Positions 22,317 to 31,962 of a stretch of 64,000 nt of DNA are shown one piece after another. Each line of letters starts with the position of its first letter. The stretch's first letter is position 1. The notes beneath the pieces were generated by a model, which saw only the letters and a list, made by a program, of their open reading frames with translations, was not told the DNA's origin and did not search any database. The position numbers and the translations under genes were made by a program. Source of the stretch: Planctomycetia bacterium (GTDB lineage Bacteria > Planctomycetota > Planctomycetia > Gemmatales > HRBIN36). The stretch is taken from assembly GCA_016795155.1 (NCBI GenBank), contig JAEUIE010000053.1, positions 124,001 through 188,000 of the forward strand, in the 5' to 3' direction.

Positions 22317-25067
22317 TTATTTTGGCACATTGGCTGTAGTTGACGAGACTTTTTCAACTCCTGGTGTAACCGGATTAATATTGATCGACTCTATTTTCAA
22401 ATCATCGAGATAGACAGTTCCCATCCCAGTTAATGCAATGGAGAGAGAAATCTGTCCAGAACTTGGGACGGTTCGATACAATTCGATCTTTTTCCAATTG
22501 GTGGAATGATACAACCGAACCCCCAATGCTTCTGTGCCGGCTGAATCATAGATCAGTAATCCGTCGGCACTGGCTTTGAGGGGTTGCGGGATGCGGTACC
22601 ATCCTGTCAATTTCACGGTGGTTCCGGGTGGCAACTGAACTGGTGGGGTAGTCAAAGCCAGGAAAGTACGTTCCAAAGCATCCGGTGCATAATTGGGATC
22701 TTTTGGAGTAATAGACAGTTTCCAGCATTGATTTCCTTCATGAGGAGATTCACTCACCCTGGCTTCAGCTAGTAGAACTTCATCCAGAGTATCTTTCTTA
22801 ATTGACCAGCCCGTTGGAACCGGCCCAACTGGTGCTTCACAATCTCCATCGCGCAGCAGGTTTCCGCTCAACTGCCCCTGATTGGTTTGCTTCAGCCAGT
22901 CGTAATATCGAGGCAATGTGTAGTAACTCAATGTGTATGGCGAACTCACTGGACTACTAAGACCTTTCACTGTGTAATCCCAGTGGTTTCGCATCAGTTG
23001 TCTGATGTATTGCCCACTTCGCTGACTTGCTTGATAAGACAGACGTTGATCCGCGAGATTACCACGCGAAAACGATTGAAAAGCATCTTGCAGATGCTTG
23101 TAGGCCTGTTCGCGAAGTTGATGGTCATACGGCCTGTTCAAGCCGTGTGATTTGAGCTGTTCATGCACTGCTTCTACAGTAGTCAATTCCTCTCGTGCGG
23201 CATCATAGGCCCACTGTGCAGTCTGGCGTGCTGACTGTTGTGCTTTCTGCTGAATCGTTCCAATCTTGTTGGCATCGTTGGTGCAGAGCAGGGCAGTGCA
23301 AATCGAAAATTCGGGGATCACCACTTCTACACCACCTGCTGCCCGTCGATGATGCAAGGCGCGTAAATCACCAGGCACTACTTCGTATACCTGTGAATCG
23401 ATAGGAACCCCAGGAATGACGAGTTGCAGATGCTTGACATGACTTGGACCCATGACAAACTGGTTGTCTGGTGTAGTCCAGATAGGCAATACGAGGAAAC
23501 CACCTTCACAACGGGCAACTGCACAATGGATGCGAGGATCGCGTGTATTGATCCAGACGATGTCTTGCATGGTTGCCAGAAATGGTTCCAGCAGGTTGAA
23601 ATGCTGGTTCAATAAAGCCAACTCGAGTTTTCTAGCCTTGCCCAGTTTTTCATCATTCAGCGATGCATCAGCCCAGAATCCGAGTCCACGATAACCTGCT
23701 GACAGTGCCAAAAATGACATCAAACGAATTTGCCCGGGATTAGGCCCCAAATCAGCTTGATTTTTGGTTCGTTCAACACCCGTAAGCATAACTTTCGTAG
23801 ATTCAGGTACATGAGTTTGAACCCAGGTCCAGAAATAGGCATCAGGCTGAGCCAGACGGGTTCGGCTCACCAGCCAATCGCGATATTCAATGGGATTCAG
23901 GGTAGTCATCAGTGGCCAGCGATGGACACCGATCATTTCGAGATGCTGGCTGTATTGGCGGTAACCATTCCACACAGACCCAGAATAGAGTTGTCCTTGA
24001 GTACGTGATCCACGGAGCGATTTGCTGACGATATCTGCCTGGTCAGTTGTCAGTCCACTTTCACCACTCAATTGCCAGGCTAGGACATGATCAGTGCGAG
24101 GAAAGCGATCTATCTCGTTACGCAAGGAAACGCTGGTCAATGCAGCCAGACCACCGGTTGGCGGTCGCAACTCCGGGATCAGCCAGAAGCCTTCGCGAAC
24201 GGCGGATGTCAGTACTGACTCTGGGGTTTTACTGTCTATCCACAGTGTATTGAAACCAATCTCGCGTAGATTTTTCAGTGAGTTGGTGTCGGTGTAGCGA
24301 ATACCTCGCATAAAGAAGGTCTGCTTGTTGACCATCAGTTTGTTTCGAGTCAGTTCTACCAAGGGAGTATTGTTGCGCATCGGAGTAATACTGGTTGGTG
24401 TGGAGGTATTTTTGGGTTCACTGGTAGAAATGTTCAAAACTGGACTGACTTCCACATCATCGATCCAGACCAGGTGCTCACCTGGTCCGCTATACACATT
24501 GAGTTGCAGTTGATCAAAATAGGCACCCTCGACATTGACTTTGCGATTCAACTCACCTTGTAATAGCGAAACCTGTGAAGCAACCTCTTTCAAAGGGTTA
24601 CGAAGCCAGAGTTGTTGCCACTGGCCAGATTGGACATACATATCGCCAACGACGAGCATCGTAACCGGCTGATCCAGATTTTTGCTGTTGCGTTCACGTG
24701 GAAGCACGACTCTTGCAGCAATCTTAAGTCCAGGACGATTGGCTTTGATCCAGACACTGATCAGCATGTCCTCTACGATTTCAGTACGTGGCAATCCATA
24801 CCAGTAGTAGATGTTTGTTCCGGATTTTGCGATAAGATGGATATGTTCTGAATGAGTTCCCGTGTGCGCAACGGTATTGGATATCTGATGGCGGTTTTCC
24901 TGGAATGGTGCATCAGCAGTACCAGATCGCCAGGCCATTGTGCCTTGTTCAAAACTGTCACGATGATGGTTGGACGTTGGGGGTTGGGCAGTAGCTGAGA
25001 TCATCAGGCCGCTCATTACAAGAAGCGCAAACAGGCCGCTGATATGACGAATTGGGCCGGTATCCAT
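22317..25067 (-). CDS. Large secreted protein with glycosidase-like barrel and carbohydrate-binding-like ends
   Basis: A 916-residue protein with a signal peptide (residues 1-28, ending ATAQPP). Residues ~30-215 form a jelly-roll-like region ending HLVWIDDVEVSP, typical of carbohydrate-binding modules; ~240-520 resemble a glycoside-hydrolase TIM barrel (KLMVNKQTFFMRGIRY, REIGFNTLWID, FWLIPELRP, VLAWQLSGE); ~600-700 is helical; ~735-905 is a second module (NLLRDGDCEAPVGPVPTGWS to VYLDDLKIES). Catalytic acids cannot be fixed by eye. GGAGG precedes ATG 25067. Likely an exported polysaccharide-active or binding protein; family not identified. Confidence 0.7.
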   Translation of the reverse strand: MDTGPIRHISGLFALLVMSGLMISATAQPPTSNHHRDSFEQGTMAWRSGTADAPFQENRHQISNTVAHTGTHSEHIHLIAKSGTNIYYWYGLPRTEIVEDMLISVWIKANRPGLKIAARVVLPRERNSKNLDQPVTMLVVGDMYVQSGQWQQLWLRNPLKEVASQVSLLQGELNRKVNVEGAYFDQLQLNVYSGPGEHLVWIDDVEVSPVLNISTSEPKNTSTPTSITPMRNNTPLVELTRNKLMVNKQTFFMRGIRYTDTNSLKNLREIGFNTLWIDSKTPESVLTSAVREGFWLIPELRPPTGGLAALTSVSLRNEIDRFPRTDHVLAWQLSGESGLTTDQADIVSKSLRGSRTQGQLYSGSVWNGYRQYSQHLEMIGVHRWPLMTTLNPIEYRDWLVSRTRLAQPDAYFWTWVQTHVPESTKVMLTGVERTKNQADLGPNPGQIRLMSFLALSAGYRGLGFWADASLNDEKLGKARKLELALLNQHFNLLEPFLATMQDIVWINTRDPRIHCAVARCEGGFLVLPIWTTPDNQFVMGPSHVKHLQLVIPGVPIDSQVYEVVPGDLRALHHRRAAGGVEVVIPEFSICTALLCTNDANKIGTIQQKAQQSARQTAQWAYDAAREELTTVEAVHEQLKSHGLNRPYDHQLREQAYKHLQDAFQSFSRGNLADQRLSYQASQRSGQYIRQLMRNHWDYTVKGLSSPVSSPYTLSYYTLPRYYDWLKQTNQGQLSGNLLRDGDCEAPVGPVPTGWSIKKDTLDEVLLAEARVSESPHEGNQCWKLSITPKDPNYAPDALERTFLALTTPPVQLPPGTTVKLTGWYRIPQPLKASADGLLIYDSAGTEALGVRLYHSTNWKKIELYRTVPSSGQISLSIALTGMGTVYLDDLKIESININPVTPGVEKVSSTTANVPK

Positions 25068-25258
25068 ACCAACCTCCAGAATCTCGATACAGTTATTTCA
25101 AGTGGATACCACAACCCCGAAAACGCGCAAAGCCCAATCCGGCTTGCAGTTAGTTGTTCAGATGACAATGAAGTTTCACAATTACTCTGGTTAAGGATTT
25201 GCTTGCTGACATTGCCCATGTGCCTTACACTAACACAGCAAACTAATTGGAGAAACGT

Positions 25259-25594
25259 ATGCAAATCGTCGTGACGGCTCGTCATGGGCATTTGTCAGCG
25301 GAACATCAAACACAAATAGAAGCTAAAGTGGGTAAGTTACTCCATTATTTCAGTCGAGTTGAGTCAATAAATGTAACCGTCAATCTGGAACATCAGCACG
25401 GACCGAAAGATGTTGAAATACAGTTAAATGCAGAACACAAGCATGATTTTGTGGCAAAAGACAGTGATGTTGATATCTTTGTCGGCTTGGACAAAGCATT
25501 GGCCAAGATGGAGCATCAGATTCGCAAGTATAAAGAGAAGATACAGGATCATCGTCGCGCCCCAGCTGCTGGCGATATTATCGGTAACCCATAA
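25259..25594 (+). CDS. hpf: Ribosome hibernation-promoting factor, short form
   Basis: A 111-residue HPF/RaiA protein, which binds 30S subunits and inactivates ribosomes in slow growth. The fold signature is seen in MQIVVTARHGHLSAEHQTQI and VNVTVNLE-type strands, with the basic helix DKALAKMEHQIRKYKEKIQDH. It lacks the C-terminal dimerisation domain of long HPF. ATG 25259 has GGAG seven bases upstream; TTG 25247 is rejected. It starts a run hpf-ptsN-HPr-ptsI; in proteobacteria hpf also lies beside ptsN. Confidence 0.92.
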   Translation: MQIVVTARHGHLSAEHQTQIEAKVGKLLHYFSRVESINVTVNLEHQHGPKDVEIQLNAEHKHDFVAKDSDVDIFVGLDKALAKMEHQIRKYKEKIQDHRRAPAAGDIIGNP

Positions 25595-25627
25595 GGGGCT
25601 GTCAGACCGGGAGTCAGCGTTTTACCT

Positions 25628-26107
25628 ATGAGCATACGCATTACTGATTTTGTCATCCGAGAAGCTATTGTGCCTGGCATCCACGCCGGTACCAAGGATG
25701 CCGTCATTCGAGAACTGGTTGCGAGCCTGAAATCAACCGGGAAGGTGGCTGAATCGGATGAAGAAAACATTGTCAAAGCCATCACCCGTCGGGAACAACT
25801 CGGGTCAACTGGTATAGGTCGAGGTGTGGCAATCCCCCATGCCAAACACGAAAGTGTTGGCAAACTCATAGGCACTGTTGGCATAGCGCCAGCTGGTATT
25901 GCCTTTGAGAGTCTCGATAACGATCCGGTAAACATCTTTGTCATGCTGCTTTATGCTCCCGAGCGGCCTGGTGAACACTTACGGGCACTGGAAGCGGTTT
26001 CCAGGCTGCTGCGGGATGAGAAGTTTTGTCAAACACTCTTGCAAGCCAAGACTGGTGATGAAATCTGGCAGCTACTTTGTGAAGCGGATGGCATCGCAGC
26101 AAGATAG
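25628..26107 (+). CDS. ptsN: PTS IIA (PtsN/fructose-type) phosphocarrier
   Basis: A 159-residue EIIA of the fructose/nitrogen class. The phosphorylated histidine is H71 in GRGVAIPHAKH; VNIFVMLLYAP and the ending helix are also typical. No EIIB or EIIC domain is fused or adjacent, so its role is probably regulatory rather than sugar uptake. It is 33 bases after hpf and 26 before the HPr gene. Confidence 0.92.
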   Translation: MSIRITDFVIREAIVPGIHAGTKDAVIRELVASLKSTGKVAESDEENIVKAITRREQLGSTGIGRGVAIPHAKHESVGKLIGTVGIAPAGIAFESLDNDPVNIFVMLLYAPERPGEHLRALEAVSRLLRDEKFCQTLLQAKTGDEIWQLLCEADGIAAR

Positions 26108-26133
26108 CTCAAACGAACTGGGAGCAAGGTTCG

Positions 26134-26433
26134 ATGACGGGTAATGCTAGTAAAGAACGAAAGGTGGAGATTCACTTTCCAGTGGGTCTGCACGTTCGTC
26201 CAGCTACTATCATTGCTCAGAAAGCAAGGAGGTTTCAGGCAGAAGTATTTCTGGTTTACCAGGAGCGAAAAGTAAGTGCACGCAATGTTTTCGATATGTT
26301 CCTGTTGGGAGCTGAGAAAGGCGCTATTGTCACTCTGGAGACGGATGGTGCCGGCGATTCAGAACAGGCACTCGAAGCACTGGCTGCTCTGTTTGCTCCT
26401 GATTGCCCCGAAATGATTTTGCCTGAAGATTAA
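26134..26433 (+). CDS. ptsH: HPr-like phosphocarrier
   Basis: A 99-residue HPr with phosphorylated H20 in FPVGLHVRPATIIAQKA. It accepts phosphate from enzyme I and passes it to EIIA. The position of the regulatory serine (Ser46 in Gram-positive HPr) is an asparagine in VSARNVFDMF, so HPr-kinase control at that site is not expected. A GGGAG ribosome site lies about ten bases before the ATG. Lies between ptsN and ptsI. Confidence 0.92.
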   Translation: MTGNASKERKVEIHFPVGLHVRPATIIAQKARRFQAEVFLVYQERKVSARNVFDMFLLGAEKGAIVTLETDGAGDSEQALEALAALFAPDCPEMILPED

Positions 26434-26461
26434 CCATCATTGATGAGTATCGCCGCCTGAT

Positions 26462-28216
26462 ATGGATAGCAAACCCGGAATACCTGTTGCACCTGGAGTA
26501 GCGATCGGCCCAGCCTTTGTGCTGCATGCCGAATCTTACCGTATTCCGGATCGGTTTATCGCTCGTGGCAGTTACCCTTCCGAAATTGCTCGGTTTAAAC
26601 AAGCACTCGAAGCTGCAGCGGCAGAGGCCAGACAGCGTGCATCAGATCTGGAAGTTGCTGTAGGAGCGCAGGTTAGTGCAATATTCAGTGCCCATGCGGC
26701 AATGATGGAAGACCCCGGATTTCATCAGGAAGTGGAATCACATATTCGTGATTCAGGGTACACGCCGGAATATGCAGTCAGCAAGATCATCAATAAACGT
26801 GTCAATCTTCTGGCAAGTCTCAAAAAAGATTACTTTGCGGCTCGCGATGTTGATTTGCGCGATCTGGAAAAACTTCTACTTCATCATCTGCTCGGTAAGC
26901 GACGCGAACCACTGGAGCAATTGTCGCAGCCTGTCGTCTTACTTGCAGAGGATTTGACACCAAGTGAAATATTATCTATCGACCGGACAAAAATCCTGGG
27001 AGTTGCCACTGAGCATGGTGGCAAGACGAGTCATAGTGCCATTTTGGCTGCTGACCTGTTGCAGGTACCAGTAGTTTTTGGCCTGGGTCGAATACTCAAT
27101 CTCGTTTCGGGTGGTGATAGGGTTATTGTAGATGGCGGAAGGGGATTACTGATCCTTTCGCCTGATGAAGAAACTCTGGAGCGCTATGAGCGGGCCAGGG
27201 CTTCCTATGCAGTCCATGAAGAAGATTTGGCTCAGCTTCGGGATTTGTCTGCAGAAACTCTGGATGAAGTTAAAATTCAATTGCTGGGTAATATCGAGAT
27301 TCCCGAAGAGATTCCATTATGTCTGGAACGTGGTTGTGAAGGAATTGGACTGTACCGTACCGAATTCCTGTATCTCGACCAAAACAAGCATCCAAACGAA
27401 GAAGAGCAGTTTGCTGCCTATTCAGATGTCGTTAAACAAATGGCAGGTCGGCCTGTTACTATTAGAACACTGGATCTGGGGGGAGATAAATTTACCCAGT
27501 TTGGTGAATATACACATGCCGAGAAGAACCCATTTCTAGGGGTACGCAGTATCAGGCTGTGCCTGAGAAACCTTGATTTATTCAAACCTCAGTTACGGGC
27601 GATCTTAAGGGCAACGGCCATTCCGGATGCCGATGTCCGAATTATGTTCCCTATGATCTCCACGTTAAGAGAACTGCGTGACAGTAAACATGTACTGAGA
27701 AATGTCATGGAAGACCTCGAAGAAGACGGATACACCTTCCAACGGAAGGTCAAGATTGGTACCATGATTGAAGTACCATCGGCTGCGATCATGGCCGAAC
27801 AACTGGCGAAGGAGGTGGACTTCTTCTCCATTGGTACGAACGATTTGATCCAGTATGTCCTGGCTGCTGACAGAACCAATGAAAATGTCGCAACACTGTA
27901 TACCCCTGCTGATCCCGCCGTCTTGCGGTTGATCAAACTGGTAGTCGATGCTGCTAACAAACAAGGCATCGAAGTAAGTGTATGTGGCGAAATGGGAGGC
28001 GACCCGGACTATACCATGCTACTGGTTGGCTTGGGACTGCGCTGTATTTCAGCAGGTTCAGTCCATGTGCCCGAAGTGAAGCAACTGATCAGGTCGTTTC
28101 GAACTGAAGAAGCCATAACGGTTGCTCGAACTGCCTTGCAGCTTGAGACAGCCCGGGAAGTTAACAATTACTTGCGCGAACAGACACGCCGCGTTCTACC
28201 CCAGTATGAAGATTAA
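26462..28216 (+). CDS. ptsI: PTS enzyme I (phosphoenolpyruvate-protein phosphotransferase)
   Basis: A 584-residue enzyme I that transfers phosphate from PEP to HPr. The phospho-histidine is H191 (GGKTSHSAILA); the PEP-binding barrel has RTEFLYLD, TIRTLDLGGDKF, FFSIGTNDLIQY and the catalytic cysteine in VCGEMGGD. Length and order of domains are normal. With ptsN and HPr it forms a complete phosphorelay without a permease in view. A 146-base gap precedes DUF2344. Confidence 0.95.
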   Translation: MDSKPGIPVAPGVAIGPAFVLHAESYRIPDRFIARGSYPSEIARFKQALEAAAAEARQRASDLEVAVGAQVSAIFSAHAAMMEDPGFHQEVESHIRDSGYTPEYAVSKIINKRVNLLASLKKDYFAARDVDLRDLEKLLLHHLLGKRREPLEQLSQPVVLLAEDLTPSEILSIDRTKILGVATEHGGKTSHSAILAADLLQVPVVFGLGRILNLVSGGDRVIVDGGRGLLILSPDEETLERYERARASYAVHEEDLAQLRDLSAETLDEVKIQLLGNIEIPEEIPLCLERGCEGIGLYRTEFLYLDQNKHPNEEEQFAAYSDVVKQMAGRPVTIRTLDLGGDKFTQFGEYTHAEKNPFLGVRSIRLCLRNLDLFKPQLRAILRATAIPDADVRIMFPMISTLRELRDSKHVLRNVMEDLEEDGYTFQRKVKIGTMIEVPSAAIMAEQLAKEVDFFSIGTNDLIQYVLAADRTNENVATLYTPADPAVLRLIKLVVDAANKQGIEVSVCGEMGGDPDYTMLLVGLGLRCISAGSVHVPEVKQLIRSFRTEEAITVARTALQLETAREVNNYLREQTRRVLPQYED

Positions 28217-28362
28217 GATGTTTGACTGTTTGAACATTGATCGTCACGGGGGAGGGAACTCCAGAAAGAAGTACTGATGCTGAGTTGATTGAGCTTTTGC
28301 CGATTCAGCCGTCTTCTTTCATAGACATAGTGTGTCACGCGCCGTTGGGAAACCACGGCGAG

Positions 28363-29214
28363 ATGTCTGAGGTGAATGTCCAGCCTGATGTGTGCAAGCT
28401 CCGTCTTCGTTTTTCGAAGGCCGGAGATATTCGATTTCTCAGCCACCATGATCTCATGAGGCTGATGGAACGATTGATGCGTCGCGCACAAATCCCTTTC
28501 CGGTCAACGGAAGGTTATAATCCCAAACCCAAGATTACTTTTGCCAGTGCCCTCAGTCTTGGCATTGTGGGACACAAGGAAGTTGTTGAACTCGAACTGG
28601 ATGGTAAGCATGATGCGGTCCGGGTGTTGATCACATTGAATGAGCTCGCGCCGGAAGGGTTGGACTTTTTGTCAGTAGATACCGTTCCTGTTCGCAGTAC
28701 TGCTCAGCCTGTACGCGCCATCTATTTCTATCCGCTGCCTCCGGTATATCGTCCGGACATCAGCGATCGCTTGTCGCAACTGATGCTGAGTGACACGCTG
28801 GTCATTGATCGTATCCGCAATGTATTGCAGGCCCCGGCCAGGGCAGAACCTTTGGCAGAAGAACGCCTTGACGCATTGACCACCGCTGAACCTCTGATGA
28901 CCCGTGTTGAGGTCAAGAAACTGGACATCAAGCCGTTCATACATCGTCTCTGGCGAGACAGCCAGGGATATTGGATGGACGTTGCTATTACCAATCACGG
29001 AGCTATTCGCCCCGAAGAATTGCTCCGTCTGGTAGATTTGGAAAACCACATGCTCGATGGCGAATCCGTCCTCGAGCGTACCGAACTGTTCCTGGAAGAC
29101 GAGTTGCCAGCCGCGAAACCGGCTGTTTCATCCGGTGCTGTACCTTGTCTTAAGCAAGGCGACCTGCAGGAACCTACTTTAACCCAAGTACCGGTTGTAT
29201 ACCGGTCTGTTTGA
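28363..29214 (+). CDS. DUF2344 / TIGR03936 radical-SAM-linked protein
   Basis: A 284-residue DUF2344 protein: the family start LRLRFSKAGDIRFLSHHDLM, then FRSTEGYNPKPKITFASALS and LGIVGHKEVVELEL. In many bacteria this family is adjacent or fused to a radical SAM protein and sits next to the RNase E/G gene; its function is not established. Here no radical SAM partner is in the window, but RNase E/G follows after ten bases, preserving half of that neighbourhood. TTG 28237 would add 42 residues of unlikely sequence; ATG 28363 is chosen because the domain begins directly after it. Confidence 0.85.
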   Translation: MSEVNVQPDVCKLRLRFSKAGDIRFLSHHDLMRLMERLMRRAQIPFRSTEGYNPKPKITFASALSLGIVGHKEVVELELDGKHDAVRVLITLNELAPEGLDFLSVDTVPVRSTAQPVRAIYFYPLPPVYRPDISDRLSQLMLSDTLVIDRIRNVLQAPARAEPLAEERLDALTTAEPLMTRVEVKKLDIKPFIHRLWRDSQGYWMDVAITNHGAIRPEELLRLVDLENHMLDGESVLERTELFLEDELPAAKPAVSSGAVPCLKQGDLQEPTLTQVPVVYRSV

Positions 29215-29224
29215 GAAAGAAACA

Positions 29225-31948
29225 ATGACTCCCGAATATCAACGTCCCGTAACCCGTAAACGCGTTCGCAAGGAAATGCTGATCAACGCTATTCCAACTG
29301 AAGAAGTGCGCATTGCCATCATGGAGGATGGAGTACTGGAAGAACTGTACGTAGAACGTTCCACCCAGGAAAGTTTTGTTGGCAACATCTATCGTGGAAA
29401 AATTGTCAACATTGAACCGAGCATACAGGCTGCATTTGTGGACTTTGGCGTAGGCCGAAATGGCTTCCTGCATGTATCTGATGTGGATCCACAGTATTAC
29501 AAACATCTGACAGAAGGTAACGATAGACATCGTAAGGATAACCTGCTTGATGTTCTTGACATCCCAGAAATCTCTCTGGAGGAAGAAGAAGCGCTTGAGG
29601 CAAGCGCATTGATGGATGACGATGATGAGGAAACCATCGAGACTGTCGAAATCATTGAGGATCAAAGCGATGAGGAAGTGACTCTCGAAGACGAATATGT
29701 TCCACCTGAGAGGCCTCGATCACGACGCTCTTCATTTGAAGATTCCAGGGGCGGCGGATCACGTACTGGTCGTTCGCGAGATAGAGATTCACGCCACTCG
29801 CATGACAGGTCTGAACGAGGCCATCGTGAAGGGAATCGCTCACATGGTCGAGATCGGCAACAGCCGGTGATTGCTCCTCCTGCAGTTAAGGAAACGCAAA
29901 TCATCGAGCCAACACCAACAACAATCACACATATTAAGCAGAATGTAACAGAGCCGCCAGCCAGCGGGTTCGGATTCGGGATTTTATTTGAACCGGCTTC
30001 CGATACCGAAGTACAGGCTGATCGCGTTATCACGGAATCTGTACCCGCTTTACCTGTCGAACCCCATTTGGGACTTTCGTCTCAGTTCGAACAACCTGTA
30101 TATTCACAAGAGAAAATTACAACCAATGCCTCGTCGTTTGATTTGGAAGACTTCAGCTTTCCATCAATCGATCAATCACCCTCTGCAGTGCCAATGCCAG
30201 CAGCGGAAAGAAAGACGGAAGAAACGACAATAGAGTTGGATGCCTTTGATGTGAGCTTTGCATCAATGAAAGCACCAGAATCGCCTGTTTTTCCAGAATT
30301 TGGCCATGAGCAAACAAGCAAGCTCAGTAATGAAATACCTGATGTAGAAATTGATACTGGAGTTTCTCAACCAATTGATGAAGTCATTCCTCATTTTGAT
30401 CGAGGCGAAGAACCTGAGTCTTCCATTCCGACTTTCAATCGCGAAATGGTAGATGAGCCTATTCAGTTTGATGAATCCACTGAAAGCGAGCTAAGTGAAG
30501 AAGCATCACCACATACTCGTGAATATGGCGCTAGGCGTCCTCGATCCGGTGGCCGTGATCGTGATGGCAATCGCGGACGTGGAAATCGTGGAGGTTTTCA
30601 ACGAAGTGGTCCTGGCGGAGATCGCCGGCAGCGAAATACCAGTCGGGATTTTGGCCGTGATGGTCCTAATGCAGCTCCCAAGCCTCCTATTCAGGAAATT
30701 TTCCGAAGAGGTCAGGAAGTACTGGTGCAGGTTATCAAGGAAGGTATCGGCACCAAGGGGCCAACCTTGTCCACTTACATCAGCATTCCAGGGCGTTACC
30801 TGGTCGTTATGCCTGGCCTCAGTCGTATTGGTGTCTCTCGCAAAATAGGTGATGAACAACAACGTCGCCGACTTCGCAACATCCTACAGGATTTGCAGCC
30901 ACCACGCGGGTTGGGGTTCATCATCCGTACTGCCGGCTTGGATAGAACCAAGAAAGAGTTGCAGCGCGATCTGGCATACCTCACACGATTGTGGCGGGTG
31001 ATTGCCAATCGTATTAAGAAATCCCGCGGTCCAGCTCCGATTTATCAGGAAAGTGACATTATCACTCGAACGATTCGCGATATTTTCAACAATCATATCG
31101 AAAAGATTCGTGTGGATGAACCGGTTTCCTATCAGCATGCTCATGAGTTCATGCAGTTTGTCATGCCTCGTTATGCAGACAGGCTGGTGCTTGAGCAGGG
31201 GCTTGAACCACTCTTCCACCGGTTTGGTATCGAAGCAGAAATTGGGAACATTCAGAACAAACGGGTTCCACTCGCTAACGGTGGTTCACTGGTGATTGAT
31301 CAGACGGAAGCACTTGTTGCCATTGATGTCAACTCCGGCCAGTTCCGCCAGGAAAGTGATGCCGAGGAAAACGCTTACCAGATGAACCTGGCTGCTGCCA
31401 AGGAAGTGGCTCGACAACTCAGGCTTCGTGATCTTGGAGGTGTGATCGTCATCGATTTCATCGACATGCGCGAAGAACGGCATCGCCGTGAAATTGAGCG
31501 AGCACTTCGCCTGGCGATAAGCCGTGACCGAGCACGAACCAAGGTGCTGCGCATGTCCCAGTTTGGCATCATACAAATGACCAGACAACGCATCAGGCCT
31601 TCACTCAAGCGAACGAATTTTGACGAATGCCCTGCCTGCCGTGCAACTGGCTTGGTCAAAACCGGTGAGACCATGAGCATCGAGGTGATGCGAATGCTCC
31701 AACTGGCAGCATGGCGACCCAATGTGTCACGTGTACGCATTCGAGTTGCCGATACACTGGCACAATACCTGCTTAACCGCAAGCGACGTGAAATTGCCAA
31801 GCTGGAAGAAGAAGGGAAAATCCAGGTCACCATTCTCGGTGTTCCTCAAGCAATGCCTGAAACATTGGAGATTCAATGCCTGGATGAATCTGGTGGAGAA
31901 ATCCGTTTGACTCGTCCACCTGAGCTAAAGAAGAAACAAAGCAAGTAG
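29225..31948 (+). CDS. rne: Ribonuclease E/G with very long insertion in the S1 domain
   Basis: A 907-residue RNase E/G-type endoribonuclease, probably the central mRNA-decay and rRNA-processing enzyme. The S1 domain starts at ~35 (VGNIYRGKIVNIEPSIQAAF, GRNGFLHVSDV), is interrupted from ~98 to ~488 by an acidic then Arg/Gly/Pro-rich disordered stretch, and resumes with FRRGQEVLVQVIKEGIGTKG. The catalytic part has D701 (IDVNSGQ) and Asp residues at 744/747 (VIDFIDM), and the Zn-link cysteines C802/C805 (CPACRATG). No C-terminal degradosome tail is present. ATG 29225 has GAGAAAGAAAC upstream; earlier starts overlap DUF2344. Confidence 0.93.
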   Translation: MTPEYQRPVTRKRVRKEMLINAIPTEEVRIAIMEDGVLEELYVERSTQESFVGNIYRGKIVNIEPSIQAAFVDFGVGRNGFLHVSDVDPQYYKHLTEGNDRHRKDNLLDVLDIPEISLEEEEALEASALMDDDDEETIETVEIIEDQSDEEVTLEDEYVPPERPRSRRSSFEDSRGGGSRTGRSRDRDSRHSHDRSERGHREGNRSHGRDRQQPVIAPPAVKETQIIEPTPTTITHIKQNVTEPPASGFGFGILFEPASDTEVQADRVITESVPALPVEPHLGLSSQFEQPVYSQEKITTNASSFDLEDFSFPSIDQSPSAVPMPAAERKTEETTIELDAFDVSFASMKAPESPVFPEFGHEQTSKLSNEIPDVEIDTGVSQPIDEVIPHFDRGEEPESSIPTFNREMVDEPIQFDESTESELSEEASPHTREYGARRPRSGGRDRDGNRGRGNRGGFQRSGPGGDRRQRNTSRDFGRDGPNAAPKPPIQEIFRRGQEVLVQVIKEGIGTKGPTLSTYISIPGRYLVVMPGLSRIGVSRKIGDEQQRRRLRNILQDLQPPRGLGFIIRTAGLDRTKKELQRDLAYLTRLWRVIANRIKKSRGPAPIYQESDIITRTIRDIFNNHIEKIRVDEPVSYQHAHEFMQFVMPRYADRLVLEQGLEPLFHRFGIEAEIGNIQNKRVPLANGGSLVIDQTEALVAIDVNSGQFRQESDAEENAYQMNLAAAKEVARQLRLRDLGGVIVIDFIDMREERHRREIERALRLAISRDRARTKVLRMSQFGIIQMTRQRIRPSLKRTNFDECPACRATGLVKTGETMSIEVMRMLQLAAWRPNVSRVRIRVADTLAQYLLNRKRREIAKLEEEGKIQVTILGVPQAMPETLEIQCLDESGGEIRLTRPPELKKKQSK

Positions 31949-31962
31949 TATTCGCCTTGTTG

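Noticed and set aside
31375-31833. 152-residue antisense frame in the RNase E/G catalytic region
   Set aside because: Overlaps highly conserved catalytic codons of the other strand and has no recognisable product.
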